Assembly (NCBI RefSeq): GCF_024704385.1
Contig: NZ_JAJDFX010000002.1
Span: forward strand, 1,488,001 to 1,552,000
Reading direction: 5' to 3'
Source: Cellulomonas sp. P24
Lineage (GTDB): Bacteria; Actinomycetota; Actinomycetes; Actinomycetales; Cellulomonadaceae
DNA length: 64,000 bases
This document shows positions 1 through 8,184 of this stretch, piece by piece. Position 1 is the stretch's first letter. Each line of letters starts with the position of its first letter. The position numbers and the translations under genes are program-made. Below the pieces are notes generated by a model, which saw only the letters and a program-made list of their open reading frames with translations, was not told the origin of the DNA and did not search any database.

Positions 1-213
1 GTCGAGCACCGCAGCGAGGTACACCACGTAGATCCAGCCGTGGGCGAACGGGACGTACTGGAACGGGCCCAACCGGTCCTTGCTGATCCCGACGACGTAG
101 TGGAGCACGACCTCGAGGCACAGCAGCAGCAGCATCGATCCGGTGATCCATGCCATCACGCGGTAGCGGCCGAGAGCGGCGCGAGCCTTGTCCTGGGGGT
201 TCGTCTGAGCCAC
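1..213 (-). CDS. DUF3817 family membrane protein (N-terminal part, runs off window)
   Basis: The 71 visible codons from a GTG at 213 encode a short basic N-terminus, a hydrophobic helix rich in Met and Leu (about residues 19-39), then a loop ending in a GWIYVVYLAAVLD segment that begins a second helix. This helix-loop-helix pattern and the FAHGWIYVVYL text match DUF3817 integral membrane proteins of actinobacteria, whose function is unknown. The C-terminus lies outside the window. The start is chosen because the reading frame opens there with a weak AGGA upstream. Family assignment is from remembered pattern, so moderate confidence. Confidence 0.6.
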   Translation of the reverse strand, partial: MAQTNPQDKARAALGRYRVMAWITGSMLLLLCLEVVLHYVVGISKDRLGPFQYVPFAHGWIYVVYLAAVLD

Positions 214-419
214 TGTCCTGGTTCCTGTCCTCGGGGCGCGGAGCCGGTCGCGTGCGCGGCGCCCGGCAGCACGATTGTCCACCACCTGCCTGAGCGGGTG
301 CGCCCGGCTGGTGCCGGGTCGGCGGCGGGTGGGCGGCGGGCCCGTGACCTGGGAGCCCGTGACGTGGGAGCCCGGGGCCGCACGACCGAAAATGAGTCGG
401 CCATGTCCGCGGTCCGGTC

Positions 420-425
420 TAGCGT
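420..425 (+). promoter_or_regulatory. -10 element of leaderless ABC exporter gene
   Basis: TAGCGT lies 8 bases before the GTG at 434 and no Shine-Dalgarno is present, so the transcript probably begins at or next to the start codon. Confidence 0.4.
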
Positions 426-433
426 TCACAGAT

Positions 434-2254
434 GTGCGCCCCCTCCCTCCGGCCGACCCCGGCACCCCGCCGCTGACCTCGCCACAGGCCTACCTGTGGT
501 GGCAGGCACGTCGTCAGGGCGCGCTGCTGCTCGGGGCCGTCGGGGTCGAGGTCGTCGGTCAGCTCGCCGGCGCCGCGATCCCCGCAGCCCTCGGCCGGGT
601 GATCGACGACGGGGTCGCGCGCGGGCTGTCGGCGTCGCTCCTCGTCGGGTGCCTGCTGCTCGCCGGGGCCGGGCTGGTGCAGGTCCTGGGCAACGTCGTC
701 GGGCATCGGCTCGCGGTCGAGAACTGGCTGCGCAGCGCGTTCTCGTCGTCTCAGCTCATCGGTCACCACGTCACGCGGACCGGGGACGCGGTCACCGACG
801 TGCTCCCGACGGGCGAGGTGGTCGCGACCGTGGCGACCGACGCGCTGCGTACCGGCGAGCTGTTCGCGATCGCCGGCCGGTTCGTCGGCGGGATCGCGGC
901 GTACGCCGGCATCGCCGTCGTCCTCATGCGGACCTCGGCCGTGCTCGGGGTGCTGATCCTCGTCGGCCTGCCGCTCGTCGTCGCCGTCCTCGCGCTCCTG
1001 GTCACCCCGTTGCAGCGCCGTCAGTCCGCCCAGCGTGAGGCCGCCGGGCGCCTGACCACCCTGGGCTCCGACACCGTCTCCGGTCTGCGGATCCTCCGGG
1101 GCGTCGGCGGCGAGGAGGTCTTCAGCGCCCGCTACCGCGAGCAGTCCCAGCGGGTGCGTCGCGCCGGGGTCGCCGTGGCGCAGACCCAGTCGTTGCTCGA
1201 CGCCCTGCAGACGCTCCTGCCCGGGCTGTTCCTCGCCGCCGTCGTCTGGGTCGGTGCGCGCCTGGCGATCGCGGGGCAGATCTCCCCCGGGCAGCTCGTC
1301 GCCTTCTACGGCTTCGCCGCGTTCCTCACCCAGCCGCTGTGGACCGCGACCGAGACGATGCGGGTCGCCACCCGCGCGGTGGTCGGCGTGCGCAAGATCC
1401 TCGCCGTGCTGAGCGTGCCGGTGGCCGGGGCCGACGTCACGCAGCCACGACCGGCACCGGCGCCCGGCGCCGAGATCGTCGACGTCGCGACCGGCCTCGT
1501 CGTGCGACCCGGCGAGGTCCTCGCCCTGGTGAGCGCCGACCCCGACGAGAGCGCGCGCGTCGCCGCACGCCTGGGCAGGTTCGACGACGCGCACGCGGCC
1601 GACCCCACCGGGACCGGGCACCCGTCCGTCCGGTGGGGCGCGGCGTGGCTGCACGACGTCGCCCTCGCCGAGGTCCGCGAGCGCATCGTCGTCTCGGAGT
1701 CGACGCCGCACCTGTTCACCGGCGTGCTCGCGGACGAGCTCGACGTCCGTGGCACCGCCACGGCGACGCAGCTCGAGCACGCGCTGCACGTCGCCGACGC
1801 CGCCGACGTGCTCGACTCCGTCCCGGGGGGACTGGTCGGGGAGATCGCCGAGAAGGGGAGGTCGCTCTCCGGCGGCCAACGCCAGCGGGTGGCCCTCGCG
1901 CGGGCGCTGCTCACCGACGCCGAGGTCCTCGTGCTCGTCGAGCCGACCAGTGCGGTCGACGCGCACACCGAGGCCCGGATCGCACGACGGCTCGCCGCGA
2001 CCAGGCGCGGACGCACCACCGTGATCGTCACCGCGAGCCCGCTCGTCCTCGACGCCGTGGACGACGTCGCCCTCCTCGCCGGAGGCACCGTCGTCGCGCG
2101 CGGCCGCCACCGGGACCTGCTCGACCCGCACCACCCGGCTGCGGCCGCGTACCGGGCCGTCGTCTCCCGGGCGTCGGAGGACACCGACCCAGCGCACGAC
2201 ACCACAGCGCACGACGAAGGGATGGAGGACCGCCATGAAGCTGCCCGTCGCTGA
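434..2254 (+). CDS. ABC exporter half-transporter with degenerate nucleotide-binding site
   Basis: A 606-residue fused permease-ATPase subunit: an N-terminal six-helix exporter domain, then a C-terminal nucleotide-binding domain. The signature LSGGQRQRVALARAL is intact (near 1865-1905). The P-loop position reads LVSADPDESARVA instead of GxxGxGKS/T, and Walker B reads VLVLVEPTSAVD, with the usual Asp replaced by Val but the following Glu kept. The subunit therefore cannot bind ATP canonically at its own P-loop. It overlaps the next ABC gene by 20 bases, and the two most likely form a heterodimer in the membrane. Substrate unknown (drug, lipid or peptide efflux are typical). The start could instead be ATG 392; GTG 434 fits the leaderless promoter and the family N-terminus. 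Confidence 0.85.
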   Translation: MRPLPPADPGTPPLTSPQAYLWWQARRQGALLLGAVGVEVVGQLAGAAIPAALGRVIDDGVARGLSASLLVGCLLLAGAGLVQVLGNVVGHRLAVENWLRSAFSSSQLIGHHVTRTGDAVTDVLPTGEVVATVATDALRTGELFAIAGRFVGGIAAYAGIAVVLMRTSAVLGVLILVGLPLVVAVLALLVTPLQRRQSAQREAAGRLTTLGSDTVSGLRILRGVGGEEVFSARYREQSQRVRRAGVAVAQTQSLLDALQTLLPGLFLAAVVWVGARLAIAGQISPGQLVAFYGFAAFLTQPLWTATETMRVATRAVVGVRKILAVLSVPVAGADVTQPRPAPAPGAEIVDVATGLVVRPGEVLALVSADPDESARVAARLGRFDDAHAADPTGTGHPSVRWGAAWLHDVALAEVRERIVVSESTPHLFTGVLADELDVRGTATATQLEHALHVADAADVLDSVPGGLVGEIAEKGRSLSGGQRQRVALARALLTDAEVLVLVEPTSAVDAHTEARIARRLAATRRGRTTVIVTASPLVLDAVDDVALLAGGTVVARGRHRDLLDPHHPAAAAYRAVVSRASEDTDPAHDTTAHDEGMEDRHEAARR

Positions 2255-3968
2255 CGCGGCGACCGTCCGCCGCCAGACGGCCGTCCTGCTCCGTCGGCAC
2301 CGGCGCTCCCTCGCCGGTGTGGTGACCCTGCACGCGCTCGCCGCGGCGACCGGCCTCGCCGGGCCCTGGCTGCTCGGGCGGCTCGTCGACGACGTGACCA
2401 CCGGCACCACGGCGGCCGCGGTGGACCGCCTGGTCGCCGTGCTGGCGGTCGCCGTGCTCACGCAGTCCGTGCTGATCCGGTTCGCCCAGCGCTCGGCGAT
2501 GGTGCTCGGGGAGTCCGTCTTCGCCGAGCTCCGCGAGGAGTTCCTCACCACGGTCGCCCGGCTGCCGTTGTCGACCGTCGAGCGCGCCGGCACCGGTGAC
2601 CTGGTGGCCCGCACCACCAACGACATCGACCGCGTCCAGTACACGGTCCGCTTCGGCATCCCCCGTGTCCTCGTCACCGTCGCGACGATCGTGCTGACCG
2701 CCGTCGCGGCTGCCCTCACCGACCCGCTCGTGGCGCTCGGCCTCCTCGCGGGCGCACCGTCGCTCCTCGCGGTGACCCGCTGGTACCTGCGCCGCGCCGC
2801 GCCCGCGTACCTGCGCGAGTCGGCGGCGTACGCCACGCTCAACGGCACCATCACGGAGTCCGTGGAAGGCGCCCGGACCGTCGACGCGCTCGGCATGGGA
2901 GGACGCCGCCGGGCGCGCGTCGACGCCGACCTGCGCGAGGCGTTCGCCGCCGAGTCGGCGACGCTCCGCCTCCGCACGGTCCTGTTCCCCGGCGTGGACG
3001 CGTCGTTCCTGCTCCCGGTGCTCGCCGTGCTCGTCTGGGGTACGTACCTGATCTCCACAGGCCACGCGACGATCGGTGCCGTGACGACGGTCGCGCTCTA
3101 CGCGACGCAGGTCATCCAGCCGATCGGGGAGCTGATCTTCTGGCTCGACGAGATCCAGGTCGGGACCACGTCGCTCGCGCGCATCCTCGGGGTCCAGCAG
3201 GTGGCCCCGGACCGGACCGTCGGGAGCCGCACCCCCGTGGACGAGACGATCGTCGGGCGCGACGTGCGCTACGCGTACCGCGAGGGTCACGACGTGCTGC
3301 ACGGGATCGACCTGGACCTGCGCCCCGGCGAGCGACTCGCGATCGTCGGGCCCTCGGGCGCCGGGAAGTCGACGCTCGGCCGGATGCTCGCCGGCATCCA
3401 CCCGCCGACCGGCGGCACCGTGACCGCCGGCGACGTGCCGTTGGTCGAGCTCCCGCTCGACGACCTCCGTGGGCACGTCGCCCTCGTCACCCAGGAGCAC
3501 CATGTGTTCGTGGGCACCCTGGCCGAGAACCTGCGCCTCGCGCAGGTCGACGCGGACGACGACGCGCTGCTGCGCGCGCTCGACGCCGTCGACGCCCGCG
3601 CCTGGGTCGAGGCCTTGCCCGACGGTCTGGACACCGTCGTCGGCTCGGGTGGTCGGCCCCTGACGCCGGCGCAGGCGCAGCAGGTCGCACTCGCGCGCCT
3701 CGTCCTGCTCGACCCGCACACCCTCGTGCTCGACGAGGCGACCTCCCTGCTCGACCCGCGCGCCGCGCGCCACCTCGAGAGGTCGCTCTCGGCGGTCCTC
3801 GCCGGCCGGACCGTCGTGGCGATCGCGCACCGCCTGCACACCGCTCACGACGCGGACCGGGTGGCCGTCGTCGACGCTGGTCGGATCACGGAGATCGGGT
3901 CGCACGACGAGCTCGTCGACGCCGACGGCGACTACGCCGCGCTGTGGCACTCGTGGCAGCAGGACTGA
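2235..3968 (+). CDS. ABC exporter half-transporter, partner subunit
   Basis: A 577-residue permease-ATPase subunit. Walker A (GPSGAGKST, about 3348-3374) and Walker B (TLVLDEATSLLD, about 3720-3755) are intact, but the signature LSGGQ is replaced by LTPAQ (about 3660-3674). This is the mirror image of its upstream partner, which has a good signature and no P-loop. One composite ATP site of the heterodimer (this P-loop with the partner signature) is complete and the other is degenerate, as in TM287/288- or BmrCD-type exporters. It starts inside the end of the preceding gene, implying translational coupling, and is followed 3 bases later by arfB. Transported substrate cannot be read from the sequence. 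Confidence 0.88.
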   Translation: MKLPVADAATVRRQTAVLLRRHRRSLAGVVTLHALAAATGLAGPWLLGRLVDDVTTGTTAAAVDRLVAVLAVAVLTQSVLIRFAQRSAMVLGESVFAELREEFLTTVARLPLSTVERAGTGDLVARTTNDIDRVQYTVRFGIPRVLVTVATIVLTAVAAALTDPLVALGLLAGAPSLLAVTRWYLRRAAPAYLRESAAYATLNGTITESVEGARTVDALGMGGRRRARVDADLREAFAAESATLRLRTVLFPGVDASFLLPVLAVLVWGTYLISTGHATIGAVTTVALYATQVIQPIGELIFWLDEIQVGTTSLARILGVQQVAPDRTVGSRTPVDETIVGRDVRYAYREGHDVLHGIDLDLRPGERLAIVGPSGAGKSTLGRMLAGIHPPTGGTVTAGDVPLVELPLDDLRGHVALVTQEHHVFVGTLAENLRLAQVDADDDALLRALDAVDARAWVEALPDGLDTVVGSGGRPLTPAQAQQVALARLVLLDPHTLVLDEATSLLDPRAARHLERSLSAVLAGRTVVAIAHRLHTAHDADRVAVVDAGRITEIGSHDELVDADGDYAALWHSWQQD

Positions 3969-3971
3969 GCC

Positions 3972-4400
3972 GTGCACCGGCCGCTCGTCCTCGCCCCCGG
4001 TCTCGTCGTCCCTGACGCAGCACTGACGTGGCGGTTCTCCCGGTCGAGCGGACCCGGCGGCCAGTCGGTGAACACGGCCGACTCGCGCGTCGAGCTGTCC
4101 GTGGACCTCGAGGCGATCCCCTGGCGGGACGACGCCCAGCGGGACCGGGTTCTCGAGCGGCTGCGGTCACGACGCGTCGGCACCGTGGTGACCGTCACGG
4201 CCTCCGAGCACCGCGCCCAGCTGCGCAACCGGGAGGCCGCCCTGGCGCGTCTCCTGGTCCTGCTGACCGATGCCGTCGCGCCGCCCGACCCGCCGCGCCG
4301 CGCGACCCGACCGAGCCGCGCCTCGCGCGAACGCCGGGTGCGTGCGCAACGTCGACGGCAGGAGATCAAGGCGCTCCGGCGTCGACCCGATCACTCGTAG
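3972..4400 (+). CDS. arfB: alternative ribosome-rescue factor ArfB (YaeJ-type peptidyl-tRNA hydrolase)
   Basis: A 142-residue protein with the release-factor signature SSGPGGQSVNTADSRVEL near residues 26-43; GGQ hydrolyses the ester bond of peptidyl-tRNA on stalled ribosomes. There is no codon-recognition domain, and the C-terminus is a basic tail rich in Arg (ASRERRVRAQRRRQEIKAL) that in this family enters the empty mRNA channel. Size fits ArfB (about 140) rather than RF1/RF2. GTG start 3 bases after the ABC gene, probably same transcript. Its 3' end overlaps the convergent SURF1 gene by 35 bases. Confidence 0.92.
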   Translation: MHRPLVLAPGLVVPDAALTWRFSRSSGPGGQSVNTADSRVELSVDLEAIPWRDDAQRDRVLERLRSRRVGTVVTVTASEHRAQLRNREAALARLLVLLTDAVAPPDPPRRATRPSRASRERRVRAQRRRQEIKALRRRPDHS

Positions 4401-5223
4401 GGCGTGCGGCGGACCGCGAACCACGGACCCCGTCGGCCTCGTCCCGCACCATCCGGGTCCAGAAGAAGATCGCGAAGCCGCCGAAGATCCACCACTGCGC
4501 CGCGTACGCAAGGTTCTGCAGGTTCAGTCCGGCGCCCTGGACCTTCGGCGGCTGCAGGAGCCGCACGTCCGCGCTCTGGGCCGGCTGGACCTGTGAGAGG
4601 ACCAGGTAGCCGGAGTAGATGGGTCCGCCCCACCGGTTCACGAGCTGCGCCGAGCTGATCGCGTCGGTCTGCGCGGTGGCGTCGTCGATCGTCCCGGCCG
4701 CCTCGGAGGCCTGCAGGAACCCGGTGATCTCCACTGCCCCGGCCGGAGCATCGAGCACCGCAGCCCCGACGTCCGCGGACGGCACCCAACCGCGCACGAC
4801 GGGCAGCACCGCACCGGCGGACGTGCCGGTCGCCTCGACCCGCAACGGCGTGAGCACGAGGTAGCCGGTCTTCCCGTCGAGCGCACGGTCGCGCACGAGC
4901 AGCTGGCCGCCGGCGTCGAAGGTCCCGGTCACCGCGACACGACGGCCGACGAGCTCGGCCGTGAAGCGGGTCTGCGGGGCGAGGACGGTGTCGAGCGCGA
5001 CCGGCGCGGTGGTCTCCCGTGCGGCCTGCACCGCGCGCTCGTTCTGGGCACCGCGCTCACGAGCCCGGTCGAGCTGCCACACACCGAGACGACCGCACAC
5101 GCCGGCCGCCGCGAGGAGGATCAGGAGCAGCGCGATCATCCGGGGCCGCACCGCCGCGCGCGCGAAGCTGGTCGGCGCAGGCCTCGACGGCTCCGGACCA
5201 GGGATCGGGGGCGCAGGGGGCAC
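4366..5223 (-). CDS. SURF1 family protein
   Basis: 285 residues: a proline-rich cytoplasmic N-terminus, a transmembrane helix (IALLLILLAAAGVCGRLGVW) followed by the family motif LGVWQLDRA, a long extracytoplasmic domain with GxxVAVTGTFD, and a second helix near the C-terminus (AAQWWIFGGFAIFFW). SURF1 helps assemble haem-copper cytochrome c oxidase. No cox genes are in this window. The GTG at 5223 is preceded by TAGCGT six bases upstream and no ribosome-binding site, consistent with a leaderless mRNA. Confidence 0.9.
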   Translation of the reverse strand: MPPAPPIPGPEPSRPAPTSFARAAVRPRMIALLLILLAAAGVCGRLGVWQLDRARERGAQNERAVQAARETTAPVALDTVLAPQTRFTAELVGRRVAVTGTFDAGGQLLVRDRALDGKTGYLVLTPLRVEATGTSAGAVLPVVRGWVPSADVGAAVLDAPAGAVEITGFLQASEAAGTIDDATAQTDAISSAQLVNRWGGPIYSGYLVLSQVQPAQSADVRLLQPPKVQGAGLNLQNLAYAAQWWIFGGFAIFFWTRMVRDEADGVRGSRSAARPTSDRVDAGAP

Positions 5224-5229
5224 GTCAGA

Positions 5230-5235
5230 ACGCTA
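5230..5235 (-). promoter_or_regulatory. -10 element of leaderless SURF1 gene
   Basis: TAGCGT on the minus strand with a 6-base spacer to the GTG start at 5223. Confidence 0.5.
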
Positions 5236-5548
5236 CCTGCCCGGCCGGAGCCGGAGCGCCCCGACCGGGCAGGGCGGCAGGTGGCGCACGGCCCGCCGAC
5301 GGGGACGCGCGGCGACGGTGCACGTCGCGCCGCCAGCTACCCGGCGCACGGCACGTCGATGAGGTTGTATGGGACCAACGTCACACTCCCGGCGCCCCGG
5401 TGGCGATCACCGCCTGGGTCAGAGGTCCCCGCGACCTCGCCGACGGTCACGGCACAGTAGTCATGGGACGTTTCAGGACCTCGGGGGCGCGGCAGCAGCA
5501 CCCTGCGGCGCGCCCGCGTCGCAGGACGGGTAGCACAGGAGACACGTG
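5236..5548. other. intergenic region between SURF1 and xfp
   Basis: 313 bases without a credible gene between two divergent genes. It must hold the xfp promoter, but I see no convincing -35/-10 pair. The only clear signal is the AGGAGA ribosome-binding site at 5537-5542, seven bases before the ATG at 5549. Confidence 0.5.
5537..5542 (+). promoter_or_regulatory. ribosome-binding site that fixes the xfp start
   Basis: AGGAGA sits 6 bases upstream of ATG 5549. The alternative GTG 5604 has only a C-rich run before it. This site argues that the true N-terminus is encoded from 5549, in a different frame from the body of xfp. Confidence 0.65.
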
Positions 5549-8033
5549 ATGAGCACTGAGGCCGAGCAGAAGTCCACCTGGGTCCATCGACCCCCCGCCC
5601 CCCGTGACCGACGAGTCGCTCGCCCTGATCGACGCGTGGTGGCGTGCGGCGAACTACCTCTCGGTCGGGCAGATCTACCTGCTGGACAACCCCTTGCTGC
5701 GCGAGCCGCTGACCCGCGACCACGTCAAGCCGCGGCTCCTCGGCCACTGGGGCACCACCCCGGGCCTCAACTTCCTCTACGCGCACCTCAACCGCGCGAT
5801 CGTCGAGCGGTCGCAGTCGACGATCTACATCACCGGCCCGGGCCACGGCGGTCCGGGACTGGTCGCCAACGCCTACCTCGACGGCACCTACTCCGAGGTC
5901 TACACCGACATCACCCCCGACGCCGAGGGCATGCGGCGCCTGTTTCGGCAGTTCTCGTTCCCGGGCGGCATCCCGAGCCACGTGGCCCCGGAGACCCCCG
6001 GGTCGATCCACGAGGGCGGCGAGCTCGGCTACGCGCTCTCGCACGCGTACGGCGCCGCGTTCGACAACCCCGATCTGCTGGTCGCCGCCGTGATCGGGGA
6101 CGGCGAGGCCGAGACCGGCCCGCTCGCCACGAGCTGGCACTCCAACAAGTTCGTGAACCCGCTCCACGACGGGGTCGTCCTGCCGATCCTGCACCTCAAC
6201 GGCTACAAGATCGCGAACCCGACCGTGCTCGCGCGCATCCCGGAGAGCGAGCTCCTCGACCTCATGCGCGGCTACGGCCACAAGCCGCACCTGTTCCACG
6301 GGGGCTTCGACGGCGAGGACCATGCGGCGGTCCACCGCCGGTTCGCCGAGCTGCTCGACGTCGTCCTCGACGAGATCGCCGACATCAAGGCGCGCGCGGC
6401 CGCCGGGGACACCGAGCGCCCGCAGTGGCCCATGATCATCTTCCGCACCCCCAAGGGCTGGACCTGCCCGCCGGTGATCGACGGCAAGCACGTCGAGGAC
6501 TCGTGGCGCGCGCACCAGGTCCCGCTCGCAAGCGCACGGGACACCGACGCCCACCTCCAGGTGCTCAAGGGGTGGCTCGAGTCGTACCACGCGGAGGAGC
6601 TGTTCACCGAGACCGGTGCCCTGCGGCCGGACATCGCGGCGCTCGCCCCGCGGGAGCACCTGCGCATGAGCGACAACCCGCACACCAACGGCGGTCTGCT
6701 GATGCGCGACCTGCGCCTGCCGGACTTCCGGGACTTCGCCGTCGACGTCCCGGTGCCGGGTGGCTCGATCAGCGAGGCGACCAAGGTGCTCGGTCAGTGG
6801 CTCGCGGAGGTCATCCGCCTCAACCCGGAGAACTTCCGGATCTTCGGCCCGGACGAGACCGCGTCGAACCGCCTCCAGCTCGTCTTCGACGTGACCGACA
6901 AGCAGTGGAACGGCGAGTACCTGCCCACGGACCTCGACGACCACCTGGCACGCGCCGGCCGCGTCATGGAGATGCTGTCCGAGCACCAGTGCCAGGGCTG
7001 GCTCGAGGGCTACCTGCTCACCGGCCGCCACGGCATGTTCAACTGCTACGAGGCGTTCATCCACATCATCGACTCGATGTTCAACCAGCACGCGAAGTGG
7101 CTCAAGGTCACCGACGAGATCCCGTGGCGTCGGCCGATCGCGTCGCTCAACTACCTGCTCTCGAGCCACGTCTGGCGCCAGGACCACAACGGCTTCAGCC
7201 ACCAGGACCCCGGGTTCATCGACCACGTGGTCAACAAGAAGGCCGAGGTCGTCCGCGTCTACCTGCCGCCGGACGCGAACACGCTGCTCTCGACGTACGA
7301 CCACTGCCTGCGGAGCCGGCAGTACGTCAACGTCGTGGTCTCCGGGAAGCAGCCGGCGCCGAACTTCCTCACCATGGAGCAGGCCATCGCGCACTCCGCC
7401 CGCGGTCTGGGGATCTGGGAGTGGGCCGGCACCGAGGTCGCGGGCGAGGACCCCGACGTCGTGCTCGGCTGCGCAGGGGACGTCCCCACCCTGGAGACGC
7501 TCGCGGCTGCCGACCTGCTCCGTCAGCACCTGCCGGAGCTCAAGGTGCGCGTGGTCAACGTCATCGACCTGATGCGGCTGCAGGACGAGAAGGAGCACCC
7601 GCACGGCATGTCCGACCGGGACTTCGACACGCTCTTCACCGACGACAAGCCGGTCATCTTCGCCTACCACGGCTACCCGTGGCTCATCCACCGCCTCACC
7701 TACCGCCGGGCCGGTCACGCGAACATCCACGTGCGCGGCTACAAGGAGGAGGGCACGACGACGACGCCGTTCGACATGGTCATGCTCAACGACCTCGACC
7801 GGTTCCACCTGGTCATCGACGTGATCGACCGCGTGCCGTCCCTCGGCTCGAAGGCCGCGGTCCTGCGCCAGCGCATGGTCGACGAGAGGCTCCGGGCCCG
7901 CGAGTACACCCGCGCGCACGGCGAGGACCTCCCGGAGGTCCGGGACTGGGTCTGGCCCGAGGCCGTCGCGGCCGTGACGGCCTCGGGTGCGTCGGCGACC
8001 GCGACCGCCGTGACCGGCGGCGACAATGAGTGA
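5549..8033 (+). CDS. xfp: xylulose-5-P/fructose-6-P phosphoketolase (frame broken near its start as sequenced)
   Basis: Thiamine-diphosphate enzyme that cleaves xylulose-5-P or fructose-6-P with phosphate to acetyl-P. Family marks: [66 protein letters not shown] and the C-terminal YHGYPWLIH. The ribosome-binding site supports ATG 5549, but the frame from there reads [18 protein letters not shown] and then leaves the family frame; the family frame opens at GTG 5604. Removing one C from the six-C run 5598-5603 joins them as [18 protein letters not shown], giving 827 residues, the usual family length, with the APV(T/S)(D/E)E text seen in bifidobacterial enzymes. Either a homopolymer sequencing error or a real start at GTG 5604 (809 residues). 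First gene of the xfp-pta-ackA pathway. Confidence 0.93.
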
Positions 8034-8088
8034 TCGACAGCCAGGCGCGTGACGGGCCAGTGACCGACACGTGACACTGCACAGCTGA

Positions 8089-8127
8089 CGTCGGACGGTG
8101 CACCGCGACCCGGTGCACCGTCCGACG
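8089..8127 (+). terminator. strong hairpin between xfp and pta
   Basis: A perfect 16-bp stem (arms 8089-8104 and 8112-8127) with a 7-base loop. No T-tract follows. It may be a partial terminator or an RNA processing/stability element that lets xfp and pta be expressed at different levels. Confidence 0.6.
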
Positions 8128-8184
8128 CGGGACGAGGGTCCGCGCACCAGCCGGACCGACGCGCACGAGAAGGAAGTCCACCCG

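Noticed and set aside
275-433. N-terminal extension of the first ABC gene from 275
   Set aside because: Low-complexity residues unlike the family and no ribosome-binding site; the leaderless signal favours 434.
419-3058. Long minus-strand frame across the ABC exporter genes
   Set aside because: Arg/Ala/Pro-rich composition with no family match, wholly opposite two well-recognised ABC genes; antisense frames stay open easily at this GC content.
8098-8184. Upstream start of pta at 8098
   Set aside because: It would translate through the 8089-8127 hairpin and adds non-conserved residues; GTG 8185 has a good AGGAAG site.
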